Of a stretch of DNA of 64,000 nucleotides, positions 28,335 through 37,485 are shown piece after piece. Source of the stretch: JACMLD01 sp044223995 (GTDB lineage Bacteria; Bacteroidota; Bacteroidia; Chitinophagales; Chitinophagaceae); assembly GCA_044223995.1 (NCBI GenBank), contig JBGALE010000009.1:124001-188000 (forward strand), written 5' to 3'. Position 1 is the first letter of the stretch. Every line of letters starts with the position of its first letter. A model generated the notes under the pieces. That model saw only the letters and a list, made by a program, of their open reading frames with translations, did not search any database and was not told where the DNA came from. A program made the translations under genes and the position numbers.

Positions 28335-29573
28335 ATGATTCAATTTGAAAAGTTTACACTGTCCAACGGACTGCGGGTACTGGTACATGAAGACAATTCC
28401 ACTCCCATGGCTGTGGTGAATGTAATGTATGATGTTGGTGCGAAAGATGAGAACCCGGATAAAACCGGTTTTGCCCATTTGTTTGAACACCTGATGTTTG
28501 GCGGCAGCATTCATATTCCCAACTACGATGAACCTTTGCAATTGGCCGGCGGTGAAAACAATGCATATACAACCAACGATTTGACCAATTACTATTGCCA
28601 GCTTCCTGCGGAAAATATTGAAACTGCTTTCTGGCTGGAAAGTGATCGTATGCTCAGTCTCGCATTCAGTGAAAAAAGCCTGGATGTGCAGCGAAAAGTA
28701 GTTTGCGAAGAATTCAAGGAGCATTATATCAACAAACCTTATGGCGACGTATGGTTTAAAATGCGCGAACTGGCGTATACCCGGCACCCGTACAGGTGGC
28801 AAACCATCGGAAAGGAATTGAGCCATGTGGAGAATGCAAAGATTGAAGATGTAAAAGCTTTTTTTGGAAAACATTACCGGCCTTCAAATGCCATCCTTGT
28901 TGTGGCGGGCAATATAAAACTGGAACAGGTAAGGCAATTGTCGGAGAAATGGTTTGGCGATATACCTTCCGGAGAAAAATACCAGCGAAACCTCCCGGTG
29001 GAACCAAAACAAACGGCTGCCAGGAAAATTGAATTGAAAGCAAATGTTCCACTCGACGCCCTGTATAAATGCTGGCATATGAGTGCAAGACTGGACAAAG
29101 GATATTATGCCGCAGAGCTGATTACTGAATTGCTCAGTGGTGGTGGTTCATCACGTTTGTACCAGTCGCTGATAAAAGAAAAACAATTGTTCAGCAATAT
29201 TGAATGTTACCATTTTGGATCGACCGACGCCGGACTGATGGTGATTGAGGGGAAACTGGTAAAAGGTGTGGATATGAAATTGGCCGATGCCGCCATTGAA
29301 GAAGAATTGGAAAAATTACGCACCAGCCTTATACCAGAGAAAGAACTTCAAAAAGCCAAGAATAAAACAGAAGCTGCACTGGCATTTGAAGACATGAGTG
29401 TGATGAACCGTGCCAATAGTCTTGCCTTTTATGAATTGCTGGGCAATGCCAATCTTATTAATGAAGAGCTGGGCAGGTACCAGGACATAACAGCAGCGGA
29501 AATACAACAGCATACCAGGGAAATATTTGATTCCAGCAACAGCAATACTATTTACTATTACAGCGAGAACTGA
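28335..29573 (+). CDS. M16 family zinc metallopeptidase (active subunit)
   Basis: 412 residues with the inverted zinc motif HxxEH as H48-L-F-E51-H52 in FAHLFEHLMFGG and the third zinc ligand, a Glu in VVCEEF, about 75 residues on. This is the pitrilysin/processing-peptidase fold. No signal peptide is visible, so it is probably cytoplasmic. The next gene starts five bases after its stop and encodes a second M16 protein without the zinc motif. The two likely form a heterodimer like the alpha/beta mitochondrial processing peptidase or other paired bacterial M16 proteins. Confidence 0.92.
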   Translation: MIQFEKFTLSNGLRVLVHEDNSTPMAVVNVMYDVGAKDENPDKTGFAHLFEHLMFGGSIHIPNYDEPLQLAGGENNAYTTNDLTNYYCQLPAENIETAFWLESDRMLSLAFSEKSLDVQRKVVCEEFKEHYINKPYGDVWFKMRELAYTRHPYRWQTIGKELSHVENAKIEDVKAFFGKHYRPSNAILVVAGNIKLEQVRQLSEKWFGDIPSGEKYQRNLPVEPKQTAARKIELKANVPLDALYKCWHMSARLDKGYYAAELITELLSGGGSSRLYQSLIKEKQLFSNIECYHFGSTDAGLMVIEGKLVKGVDMKLADAAIEEELEKLRTSLIPEKELQKAKNKTEAALAFEDMSVMNRANSLAFYELLGNANLINEELGRYQDITAAEIQQHTREIFDSSNSNTIYYYSEN

Positions 29574-29577
29574 TACC

Positions 29578-30864
29578 ATGATAAACAGAAATGAGTCGCC
29601 GGTTATAAAGGACGCGGTTGAATTTGACCTGAAGTTAAAGCCATACGAAAAGTTTACACTCGATAATGGATTGGTGGTGTATACCATCGATGCCGGAGCA
29701 GAAGAAGTATTGCAGGTGGAGTGGGTGTTTTATGCGGGCAACTGGTTTGAGGAAAAAAATATGGTGGCTGCCACTACCAATTACCTGCTGAAAAATGGTA
29801 CTGCTGCTAAAAATGCATTTGCCATCAATGAACAGGCAGAGTTTTACGGAGCGCATTTAAACAGGGGTTGTTACAATGAAACTTCACTTATTTCGCTGCA
29901 CTGCCTGAACAAACATGTAAATGAGTTGCTGCCCGTTGTGCAGGAACTGATATATGATGCTGTATTCCCGGAAGACGAGTTGCAGTTATATAAGCAGAAT
30001 AACAAGCAGCGGCTGTCGGTAAGCCTGAAGAAAAGCGATTTTGTTGCAGGAAGATTGATCGACGAATATGTATATGGAATTGATCACCCATACGGCAAGT
30101 ACAGCAGCTTCGAGGCGTATGATGCATTGCAGCGCGCCGATTTGCAGGCTTTTTACGGGCAGTACTATAAAAACAACCGTTGTGTCATTTTTGTATCCGG
30201 GAAATTGCCCAAGGATATCATTGCACAGTTGAATAAAAACTTTGGCCAGCAGGTCATCCACGCAGTAAATGACCGGGTATTGTACCCAAAACATATTTCC
30301 TATCCGGCAGCAGAAAAAAAATACCGTATCAAGAATGATCCCAACGGCGTGCAGGGTTCGGTAAGGATGGCCAGATCGTTTCCCAACCGGCATCATCCTG
30401 ATTTTACAAAGACAATGGTGCTGAATACATTGTTTGGAGGTTTTTTTGGATCCCGGCTGATGAGTAATATTCGCGAAGACAAGGGATATACCTATGGCAT
30501 TCACAGCTATTTGCAAAACCATGTACACGAAAGCGCCTGGATAGTGAGTACAGAAGCAGGCAGGGATGTATGTGAGGCAACTATTGCGGAAGTATACAAG
30601 GAAATGACACTCTTACGGGAAGAACTGGTGGATGCAGATGAATTGTTGCTGGTAAAAAATTATATGATGGGCTCCATTCTCAGCGAGCTGGATGGACCTT
30701 TTCACATTATGGCCCGCTGGAAGACCATCATATTAAATGATTTACCGGAAACCTTTTTTTATGATTATATTAATACCATTAAAAGCATTACAGCGCCCGA
30801 ATTAAAAGACCTTGCTAATAAATACCTGCAGCACGATGCATTTTATGAATTAGTTGTAATTTAA
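29578..30864 (+). CDS. M16 family protein lacking the zinc motif (partner subunit)
   Basis: 428 residues from the ATG at 29578, five bases after the preceding stop; the frame is open from 29527 but that would overlap the previous gene. The fold is M16-like (YEKFTLDNGLVVYTIDAG at the start, later MVLNTLFGGFFGSRLMSN and IREDKGYTYGI), but the place of HxxEH reads ATTNYLLKNGT, so it cannot bind the catalytic zinc. The RxxxxY-like C-terminal block is kept, which fits a substrate-binding partner for the active subunit upstream. Confidence 0.9.
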   Translation: MINRNESPVIKDAVEFDLKLKPYEKFTLDNGLVVYTIDAGAEEVLQVEWVFYAGNWFEEKNMVAATTNYLLKNGTAAKNAFAINEQAEFYGAHLNRGCYNETSLISLHCLNKHVNELLPVVQELIYDAVFPEDELQLYKQNNKQRLSVSLKKSDFVAGRLIDEYVYGIDHPYGKYSSFEAYDALQRADLQAFYGQYYKNNRCVIFVSGKLPKDIIAQLNKNFGQQVIHAVNDRVLYPKHISYPAAEKKYRIKNDPNGVQGSVRMARSFPNRHHPDFTKTMVLNTLFGGFFGSRLMSNIREDKGYTYGIHSYLQNHVHESAWIVSTEAGRDVCEATIAEVYKEMTLLREELVDADELLLVKNYMMGSILSELDGPFHIMARWKTIILNDLPETFFYDYINTIKSITAPELKDLANKYLQHDAFYELVVI

Positions 30865-30884
30865 AGTGGCCAATCTTTACGGGT

Positions 30885-31250
30885 ATGAAAAATTTCATTG
30901 CAAAGACACTCATTACAGCAGCAGCCATTGTACTGGCTTCTTATATTTTACCCACGGGCGTAAAAATCGATCAGTTCCTGACGGCTTTACTGGTCGCACT
31001 GGTATTGTCTGTTCTTAATTTTTTTGTAAAACCATTGCTGGTCCTGATAACATTACCCATCACCGTATTAACACTGGGATTGTTTTTATTTATAATAAAC
31101 GCCCTGATGATATACGTGGCTTCGAAACTGGTGCCTGGTTTCGTTGTAAACTCGCTGTGGCATGCCCTCCTGTTTAGCTTACTGCTTTCTCTTTTTACCT
31201 ACGTTTTGGAAGGGGTTATTCAACCGGATTATAAGAAGAAGAACAACTGA
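30885..31250 (+). CDS. Phage holin family (YvlD-like) membrane protein
   Basis: 121 residues with four closely spaced hydrophobic helices and a short basic tail (YKKKNN). The pattern, with KPLLVLITLPITVLTLGLF in the middle, is that of the Phage_holin_4_2/YvlD family of small inner membrane proteins. Despite the name these are ordinary chromosomal proteins, and nothing here suggests a phage. It lies 20 bases after the M16 gene and 2 bases before the E1 gene, so it is part of the same operon. Function unknown. Confidence 0.8.
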   Translation: MKNFIAKTLITAAAIVLASYILPTGVKIDQFLTALLVALVLSVLNFFVKPLLVLITLPITVLTLGLFLFIINALMIYVASKLVPGFVVNSLWHALLFSLLLSLFTYVLEGVIQPDYKKKNN

Positions 31251-31252
31251 GT

Positions 31253-33262
31253 ATGGAATTTGATAAAAAAGAACTGACCGATGAACAACTGACCGCAATG
31301 TATAAAAGCATATTGCTGCCGAGGATGATTGAAGAAAAGATGCTGGTACTGTTGCGGCAGGGTAAGATAAGTAAATGGTTTAGCGGCATCGGGCAGGAGG
31401 CCATTGCTACCGGCGCTACACTGGCATTGCAGGAAGATGAATGGATAATGCCCCTGCACAGGAACCTTGGTGTTTTTACAAACCGCAATATGCCGTTGCA
31501 CAAATTATTCAAACAATGGCAGGGCAATAAAGATGGTTACAGTAAGGGGCGGGAAAGAAGCTTTCACTTTGGTTCAAAAGAACACCATATATGCGGAATG
31601 ATCTCTCACCTTGGACCGCAACTAGCCATTGCAGATGGCGTAGCACTTGCACATAAATTAAGAAAGGAAAATAAAGTGTCGCTTGCTTTTACAGGCGATG
31701 GAGGTACCAGTGAAGGCGATTTTCACGAAGCATTGAATACCGCAGCCGTATGGGATCTGCCGGTGATTTTCATTATAGAAAATAACGGCTATGGATTGAG
31801 CACACCTGTAAATGAACAATACCGTTGCGAGAGCCTGGTAGATAAAGCAAAGGGGTATGGAATGGAGGGTGTAAAAATAGATGGCAATAACCTGCTGACC
31901 GTGTATGATACCGTCAAAGGTGTCAGGGATTTTTGTATCAGGGAACAAAAACCCTACCTCATTGAGTGCATGACATTTCGTATGCGCGGGCATGAAGAAG
32001 CCAGCGGAACAAAATATGTGCCGCCGGAATTATTTGAAGAGTGGGGTAAGAAAGATCCGGTAAAAAACTATGAATCATTCTTAACCGAAAAAAATATTTT
32101 AACAGAAACAGCCATAGAAGCAATAAAGACAGAACTGCGCGGGCATATTGAATTGGAATTAAAAAAGGGAAACGATTTTCTACCTGTAACACCTGATAGC
32201 GAAGAAGAGCTGGCAGATATCTATGCAAAACGAGACAATGCTTCGGGTGTAAATGTTATCGATAATTCAAACACCTGGAATGAAACAGCATCACAATATA
32301 CAGAACTGCGGTTGGTTGATGCGATACAACAGGGTCTTTACCAATCAATGGAGAGGCATGATAACCTGGTATTGATGGGACAGGATATTGCAGAATATGG
32401 CGGTGCTTTTAAGATAACAGAAGGATTTGTCAAACAATTTGGTAAAGAAAGGGTACGCAATACGCCATTGTGCGAAAGTGCCATTGCAGGTGCAGCGTTG
32501 GGACTGAGCCTCGAAGGAATGAAAAGCGTGATGGAAATGCAGTTTGCTGATTTTGTAACTGCGGGGTTTAACCAGGTTGTCAACAACCTGGCAAAAATTC
32601 ATTACCGGTGGGGGCAGAACGCAGATGTGGTGATAAGAATGCCAACAGGCGGTGGTGTGGGTGCAGGCCCTTTTCACAGCCAGAGTAACGAAGCATGGTT
32701 TGTCCATACACCCGGTTTAAAAGTTGTTTATCCCGCAACGCCGATGGATGCAAAGGGTTTGCTGATCGCTGCTGTTAATGATCCCAACCCGGTTTTATTT
32801 TTTGAACATAAATTATTATACCGCAGTATCAGCGGACCCGTACCCCCGGAATATTATGAAATAGAAATAGGAAGGGCGAGACAGGTGCAGCAAGGGTCCG
32901 ATATTTCCATTATAACCTATGGCAATGGGGTACACTGGGCTATGAACTATGCAAAGGCCAATGAAAACATATCGATCGATATCGTTGACCTGAGAACTTT
33001 GCTGCCATTGGACTATGATGCCATAAAAGCATCGGTGGTGCGTACAGGAAAAGTGTTGCTATTGCACGAAGACACAATGATAGGCGGAATCGGTGGTGAG
33101 ATAGCTGCGTGGATAGCAGAAAATTGCTTTGAGTGGCTGGATGCACCTGTGATGCGCTGTGCTTCATTGGATACGCCCGTTCCCTTTAATATAGAGCTGG
33201 AGAAAAATTTTATGGCAGTATCCCGCCTCGGCAAATGCGTACAGCAATTGATGGCATATTGA
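31253..33262 (+). CDS. Branched-chain 2-oxoacid dehydrogenase E1, alpha and beta fused
   Basis: 669 residues. The N-terminal half (about 10-325) is the E1 alpha subunit with the thiamine diphosphate/Mg motif GDGGTSEGDFHEAL followed by IIENNGYG. The C-terminal half (about 345-669) is the E1 beta subunit (LMGQDIAEYGGAFKITEGF, ADFVTAGFNQ). It decarboxylates branched-chain 2-oxo acids and passes the acyl group to E2. Fused E1 proteins are common in Bacteroidota. E2 and E3 are not in the window. Two bases separate it from the holin-like gene and 17 from the next gene. Activity on pyruvate is possible but less likely. Confidence 0.9.
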   Translation: MEFDKKELTDEQLTAMYKSILLPRMIEEKMLVLLRQGKISKWFSGIGQEAIATGATLALQEDEWIMPLHRNLGVFTNRNMPLHKLFKQWQGNKDGYSKGRERSFHFGSKEHHICGMISHLGPQLAIADGVALAHKLRKENKVSLAFTGDGGTSEGDFHEALNTAAVWDLPVIFIIENNGYGLSTPVNEQYRCESLVDKAKGYGMEGVKIDGNNLLTVYDTVKGVRDFCIREQKPYLIECMTFRMRGHEEASGTKYVPPELFEEWGKKDPVKNYESFLTEKNILTETAIEAIKTELRGHIELELKKGNDFLPVTPDSEEELADIYAKRDNASGVNVIDNSNTWNETASQYTELRLVDAIQQGLYQSMERHDNLVLMGQDIAEYGGAFKITEGFVKQFGKERVRNTPLCESAIAGAALGLSLEGMKSVMEMQFADFVTAGFNQVVNNLAKIHYRWGQNADVVIRMPTGGGVGAGPFHSQSNEAWFVHTPGLKVVYPATPMDAKGLLIAAVNDPNPVLFFEHKLLYRSISGPVPPEYYEIEIGRARQVQQGSDISIITYGNGVHWAMNYAKANENISIDIVDLRTLLPLDYDAIKASVVRTGKVLLLHEDTMIGGIGGEIAAWIAENCFEWLDAPVMRCASLDTPVPFNIELEKNFMAVSRLGKCVQQLMAY

Positions 33263-33279
33263 TTGCGTAAACAGGGAAT

Positions 33280-36200
33280 ATGATGGTAAGAAAATTCTTT
33301 ATGACCGCTTTGGCTGCTCTAACTGCAGTTTTTGTACATGGCCAATCACCCGATGTTAGTGTTACAGAAAATAAAGGCAGGCAATGTTATGAAATCAGGA
33401 ATGGAATATTGGGTATTGTAGTACCCATGCAGTCGGCTTATCGCAGTGATAAACCCCTTCAAACACTGGCGCCCATTCAGTCAATTATCTATAGCGACGG
33501 CACATTGTCAGATGCAACAGCAAACTATCTCCACTCTCCCACTCCACCCACCGGCCTGAATGTTCGGATAACAACCAATACAAAAGAGGAGTGTACCATT
33601 GTATTGCAGTACAGTTTTAATAAGCCAGCTTTCAATGAAAACCAGAAGAAGTATTTTAACAGCAGTGGTAAAGGGATATATCAAACTACCATTACTGTCA
33701 AAAAAGGAAGCCGGTCAATTGTATTGAAAGAAGATGCTGATTATGACATTAATTACGAATTCAATGTTAACAATGGCCTGAATGCAGACAAAGCACGGTA
33801 CAGGGGTACATACGCTACGGATCAGGCAAGCGGCTATGAACCGGGAGGAATTACTTACAGGCCCGACAACCAACGGGACGCGATGGATGCAACAGTGGAT
33901 ATTAACTATGCAAAGGAAAGAGAATTTCCCTGGTTGAGTTTATGGGATCCCGGAGGAGGAGAAGTAAATACCGGGAGATACTGGCAGTTATTCAATTCCG
34001 GGGCTAATGATAAGGCAAACCTGTTTGGAATTTTCCAGGGAAGGCCATCCCAAATGTACCATGCACATGGTGTAGGTCCGCAAATAATACTGAGCCCGGG
34101 GAATGATAAGGAGAAAAATATTGCGGATATAAAATTGACGATCGAAAGAAGATCTGCAGATGACAATTGGAGCCCGAGAAAAAGATTTGAATGGATGATT
34201 TTTGTATCCACGAAAAAAGATCTTCGTCCACCGACAGAGCCGCAACCAATAGGGGTTGAAATGAACCGGCTTTCTCACCTGGCGCAGCGAATTGATGGAT
34301 ATTTTAGTAAACCTGCTACGCCGATACAGGCATTCTTTGATGGTGCATTGTATATGCCTGCTGCAAATGTGCAGCAACTTATACAGAAAGTAAAAAACGA
34401 CGATAAGTTCCGGGGGATGATCAATAATCTTGATCCATATTTTAGGGAAGTAACAGATATGTGGCGATTTCCTGATTCTGCGAAGAGCCTGATCAGGCGA
34501 TATACTGAAATGGGAGAATCGCTCAGGAACATGTACAAATCGGCCGATGGTATTTATACATTTCGCTACAGGTATTGGATGGGTAGCCTTAATTTCAAAG
34601 GGGCTGCCATGGCAATCAGTTGCCTCTTTGCCGATAAATCTATTCCCGTTAGTACCCAGCAGAAAAACGCCTTGCTTTCTTTATTGACTTTAATGGCCAG
34701 GGTAGAATGGGATAATGACAATGTGCCGATGAATGATAGTTCGGGTGTTAACCTGGGACCGACCAATATGCAATACCAGTACAATAATAGTGGCCGTAGT
34801 TTTTTCGCTTTAATATTTTCAAATGATCCTGAGTTTAAAGAGCGGGCAAAAAAAGTTGCCGACAGAACCAGGAAAGATCTTACAGAGGTTATTACAGATG
34901 ATGGTATTTCATTTGGAACACCACATTATTCGCAGGCGGCCATTAACCCGGTATTGTTTAATATGCTGTTGTTAAAACAAACCAATATCGCCGATATTTT
35001 CAAAGAACAGAAAGCAAGGATCGATAAATTCATTGACTTTTATACGAACCTGTTAACACCGGTTTCACCGAGATTTAAAAATAACAGAAAGCTCATTTCA
35101 TTTGGTGACGGCTCTGAAGAAAGCGCTGCAACGTTTGCATTGCTGGGCACCGGTATTAAAACTATTGACCCGATCCGTTCTGCAGAGTTGCTGGCAAATT
35201 TCTTTAATGGTCCTGCCAGGCTCGATATTTTTGGCAGTATAGCACTTGCTGTAGACCTTACTTCTCCACCTTCCCCTTCATTTAAAGGTGGTACTGCCAA
35301 CTATCCCGGTTATCTCTCCCACTTTCGTTCCGGTACCAATTCAAACAAAGAAACAGCTTTATGGGTGTTAAATGGTGAAAGGTATAATGACCACAGAAAT
35401 GATGACAGGGGAGAATTTTCACTCTATGCGCTAAATGCACCATTGTCAATAAGCCGAAGCTCCTTTTATTACCCAAGGGCAGATGATGCGCGTATCCGCA
35501 ACATGGTAGTTCCTTACTCACAATTTCCGGAATGGAATAAATCAAACCAGCCCATCAGTATGAGCCAATCCAGCGGTAATCCCTGGCTTAATTCGGAACA
35601 AACAGAATTTGCCAAATTGGGCAGAAGCTCCGTATCAAAATCATTAATGACAGGAAAACAGGAAAAGTGGTACCGGAATGCGTACATGATCACGATAGAT
35701 GATGATATGCCTGTTATCGCTTTTTACGATAGTGTTACTGGTAACAACCCTTCCATTTGGAGTATGATGTTTATGTCGCAGGGGCCTGTTATTTCCACCT
35801 CTGGAACTATTCAGCCGGTTGATAAATTTTGGGATGGTTTGTTTAACAAGAGTCATGACTTGCCGGAAGCAACACCGGAAAGGGAATTGTCGAAAGGAAT
35901 GAACATATTTGTTTTTACCGGGCAGGATTGGTCAACGCAGCTTCATCCAACAGGAGGCATTAACTGGTATTTGTATGCACTCAGCCCCAGTACAGAAAGC
36001 CTTACCATGAGCCAGTGGACAAACAACTGGCAAAATGCTGCAGAAGTGGAAGAATACAGGGCTGTCTATAAAAAGCAATACACAGAAACACAACAAATAT
36101 TCAGGTTGAAAAGCAATGGCCCATTCTTTAATGTCATCCTGCCTTATTTTAAAGGGATGGATATTTATAAAGACAAGGTGAAGCAAATCGGTACCAACCT

Positions 36201-36564
36201 TATCCAGTTAAAAACAGGTAAATCAGAACTGATCATTTCTCCCAATGCCTATAGTTATACTTCTTCAGCGGGCCAATGGCTGGCAAGTTTTACTACTGCT
36301 ACCTTTATAAATAATGGAATTAATTTATCAGGAGGCGCCTGTGAAGTATCGGTAGAGAAAAACGATATTAAAATTCGTGTGCATGGCAATCCTGGTAAGC
36401 GCGATATCTATTTTCCTTTCGCTGTAAAATCAACCAATAAATATCCGGGTGTGCAGGTAACTACTACCAGTGGCGGAACGAAGATCCAGATTAACTATAC
36501 GCAGAAGACGACCAGTGTACTGTCATCAGAAAAAGGTTACGGAGAATATGTTTTTCACAGGTAA
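33280..36564 (+). CDS. Large exported protein, possibly heparinase II/III-like
   Basis: 1094 residues with a signal peptide ending near FVHGQ (residue 22). The middle (about 340-640) is helical with Trp, Tyr and Arg motifs (FRYRYWMGSLNFKGAAMA), as in alpha/alpha-toroid polysaccharide lyases. A following segment, NDHRNDDRGEFSLYALNAP, resembles the His/Asp strand pattern of heparinase II/III proteins, and the C-terminus is beta-rich. The lyase call is tentative: catalytic residues cannot be assigned. It follows the E1 gene by 17 bases, yet its role has no obvious link to it. No SusC/SusD pair is nearby. Confidence 0.55.
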   Translation: MMVRKFFMTALAALTAVFVHGQSPDVSVTENKGRQCYEIRNGILGIVVPMQSAYRSDKPLQTLAPIQSIIYSDGTLSDATANYLHSPTPPTGLNVRITTNTKEECTIVLQYSFNKPAFNENQKKYFNSSGKGIYQTTITVKKGSRSIVLKEDADYDINYEFNVNNGLNADKARYRGTYATDQASGYEPGGITYRPDNQRDAMDATVDINYAKEREFPWLSLWDPGGGEVNTGRYWQLFNSGANDKANLFGIFQGRPSQMYHAHGVGPQIILSPGNDKEKNIADIKLTIERRSADDNWSPRKRFEWMIFVSTKKDLRPPTEPQPIGVEMNRLSHLAQRIDGYFSKPATPIQAFFDGALYMPAANVQQLIQKVKNDDKFRGMINNLDPYFREVTDMWRFPDSAKSLIRRYTEMGESLRNMYKSADGIYTFRYRYWMGSLNFKGAAMAISCLFADKSIPVSTQQKNALLSLLTLMARVEWDNDNVPMNDSSGVNLGPTNMQYQYNNSGRSFFALIFSNDPEFKERAKKVADRTRKDLTEVITDDGISFGTPHYSQAAINPVLFNMLLLKQTNIADIFKEQKARIDKFIDFYTNLLTPVSPRFKNNRKLISFGDGSEESAATFALLGTGIKTIDPIRSAELLANFFNGPARLDIFGSIALAVDLTSPPSPSFKGGTANYPGYLSHFRSGTNSNKETALWVLNGERYNDHRNDDRGEFSLYALNAPLSISRSSFYYPRADDARIRNMVVPYSQFPEWNKSNQPISMSQSSGNPWLNSEQTEFAKLGRSSVSKSLMTGKQEKWYRNAYMITIDDDMPVIAFYDSVTGNNPSIWSMMFMSQGPVISTSGTIQPVDKFWDGLFNKSHDLPEATPERELSKGMNIFVFTGQDWSTQLHPTGGINWYLYALSPSTESLTMSQWTNNWQNAAEVEEYRAVYKKQYTETQQIFRLKSNGPFFNVILPYFKGMDIYKDKVKQIGTNLIQLKTGKSELIISPNAYSYTSSAGQWLASFTTATFINNGINLSGGACEVSVEKNDIKIRVHGNPGKRDIYFPFAVKSTNKYPGVQVTTTSGGTKIQINYTQKTTSVLSSEKGYGEYVFHR

Positions 36565-36608
36565 TAAGCCCACAGTGTAAACATCCTGTTGTCCTATGAT
36601 TTCAGTTA

Positions 36609-37478
36609 TTATTCATTCAAATGATATTCTTCCTGGAGGAGGTTGATGATATGCGCTGCTTTTTGTTTATAAGGGTCAAATACAGGTTTGCTTAAAAATG
36701 AATTATACCAAGCACTTATTCTTACCAGGTTATACAATTCCATCATTGTCTTCCGGTCAAAATCAATTAACAGGTCTGATGGAAAATTTTCATTGATTGC
36801 TGCAGTAGCGTTCCCTTCAGTTAGTTTCATATTCAGGTGCTGCAGCTTAAAAGGCATGATCTGGGCGGATGATAATTGCTTTTCCTCTTCCTGTATAAAT
36901 TCTCCATGTTTAATATCTTCTTCGTAGGTGCTTAGCAACCTGATAAGTGCGGTGTCTTTAAAATACCGCAATGAACCGGAAGATTTTAACTGCTGATAAG
37001 TTGAATTATTGACGAGAAAATGCCTTGTATCGCCCACTGAATAAACAAGCCTTGCAAATTTTATTTTATCCATTTTAGAAAAGGGGACACTGTCAATCAT
37101 GTGACGAAGTGTATCGTATTTTTTTGCCTGCGCATTCCTGAAATCAATAATGATGTTCATGATAAGTGTATCATTTACCAGGTCCTGGTGCAACATGGAC
37201 GCATATTCATTGGCCCGCTCATGTTCTACATAATGCTCACGCAGGTTCTCCACAAAAAAACCGGCACTAACAGCAAGGGTTAGCATAAAAAATTCGAACA
37301 GGTAGTCCTTCCACTTTTTCTTGTGGTGTACATGGTGTGGGTGGTGCACTTCCATAGCAGTAGTTTGTAATGGTTCAACAGGTGTCTCAGCAGGCATACC
37401 AGTAGTATCCTGTTGCGGAGTAATTGCTTCTCCGCCCGGCAGTGGTTGTTCTGGTGGCAGTATTTCTTCTTCTCCCAT
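36609..37478 (-). CDS. Membrane-anchored protein, unknown (DUF6090-like)
   Basis: 289 residues. A Pro/Gln/Thr-rich cytoplasmic start and a His-rich stretch (VHHPHHVHHKKKWKDY) lead into a single membrane helix (about 57-77, FEFFMLTLAVSAGFFVENLR), followed by a helical domain outside. The block KKWKDYLFEFFMLTLAVSAG is typical of a large Bacteroidota family of anchored proteins whose function is not known. The His-rich stretch might bind metal. It starts eight bases after the stop of the permease gene, so the two are probably cotranscribed. Confidence 0.7.
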   Translation of the reverse strand: MGEEEILPPEQPLPGGEAITPQQDTTGMPAETPVEPLQTTAMEVHHPHHVHHKKKWKDYLFEFFMLTLAVSAGFFVENLREHYVEHERANEYASMLHQDLVNDTLIMNIIIDFRNAQAKKYDTLRHMIDSVPFSKMDKIKFARLVYSVGDTRHFLVNNSTYQQLKSSGSLRYFKDTALIRLLSTYEEDIKHGEFIQEEEKQLSSAQIMPFKLQHLNMKLTEGNATAAINENFPSDLLIDFDRKTMMELYNLVRISAWYNSFLSKPVFDPYKQKAAHIINLLQEEYHLNE

Positions 37479-37485
37479 ATTGATA

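Noticed and set aside
30885..31250. Phage holin gene as a sign of a prophage
   Set aside because: The family name is misleading; YvlD-like proteins are chromosomal, and no phage genes are near.
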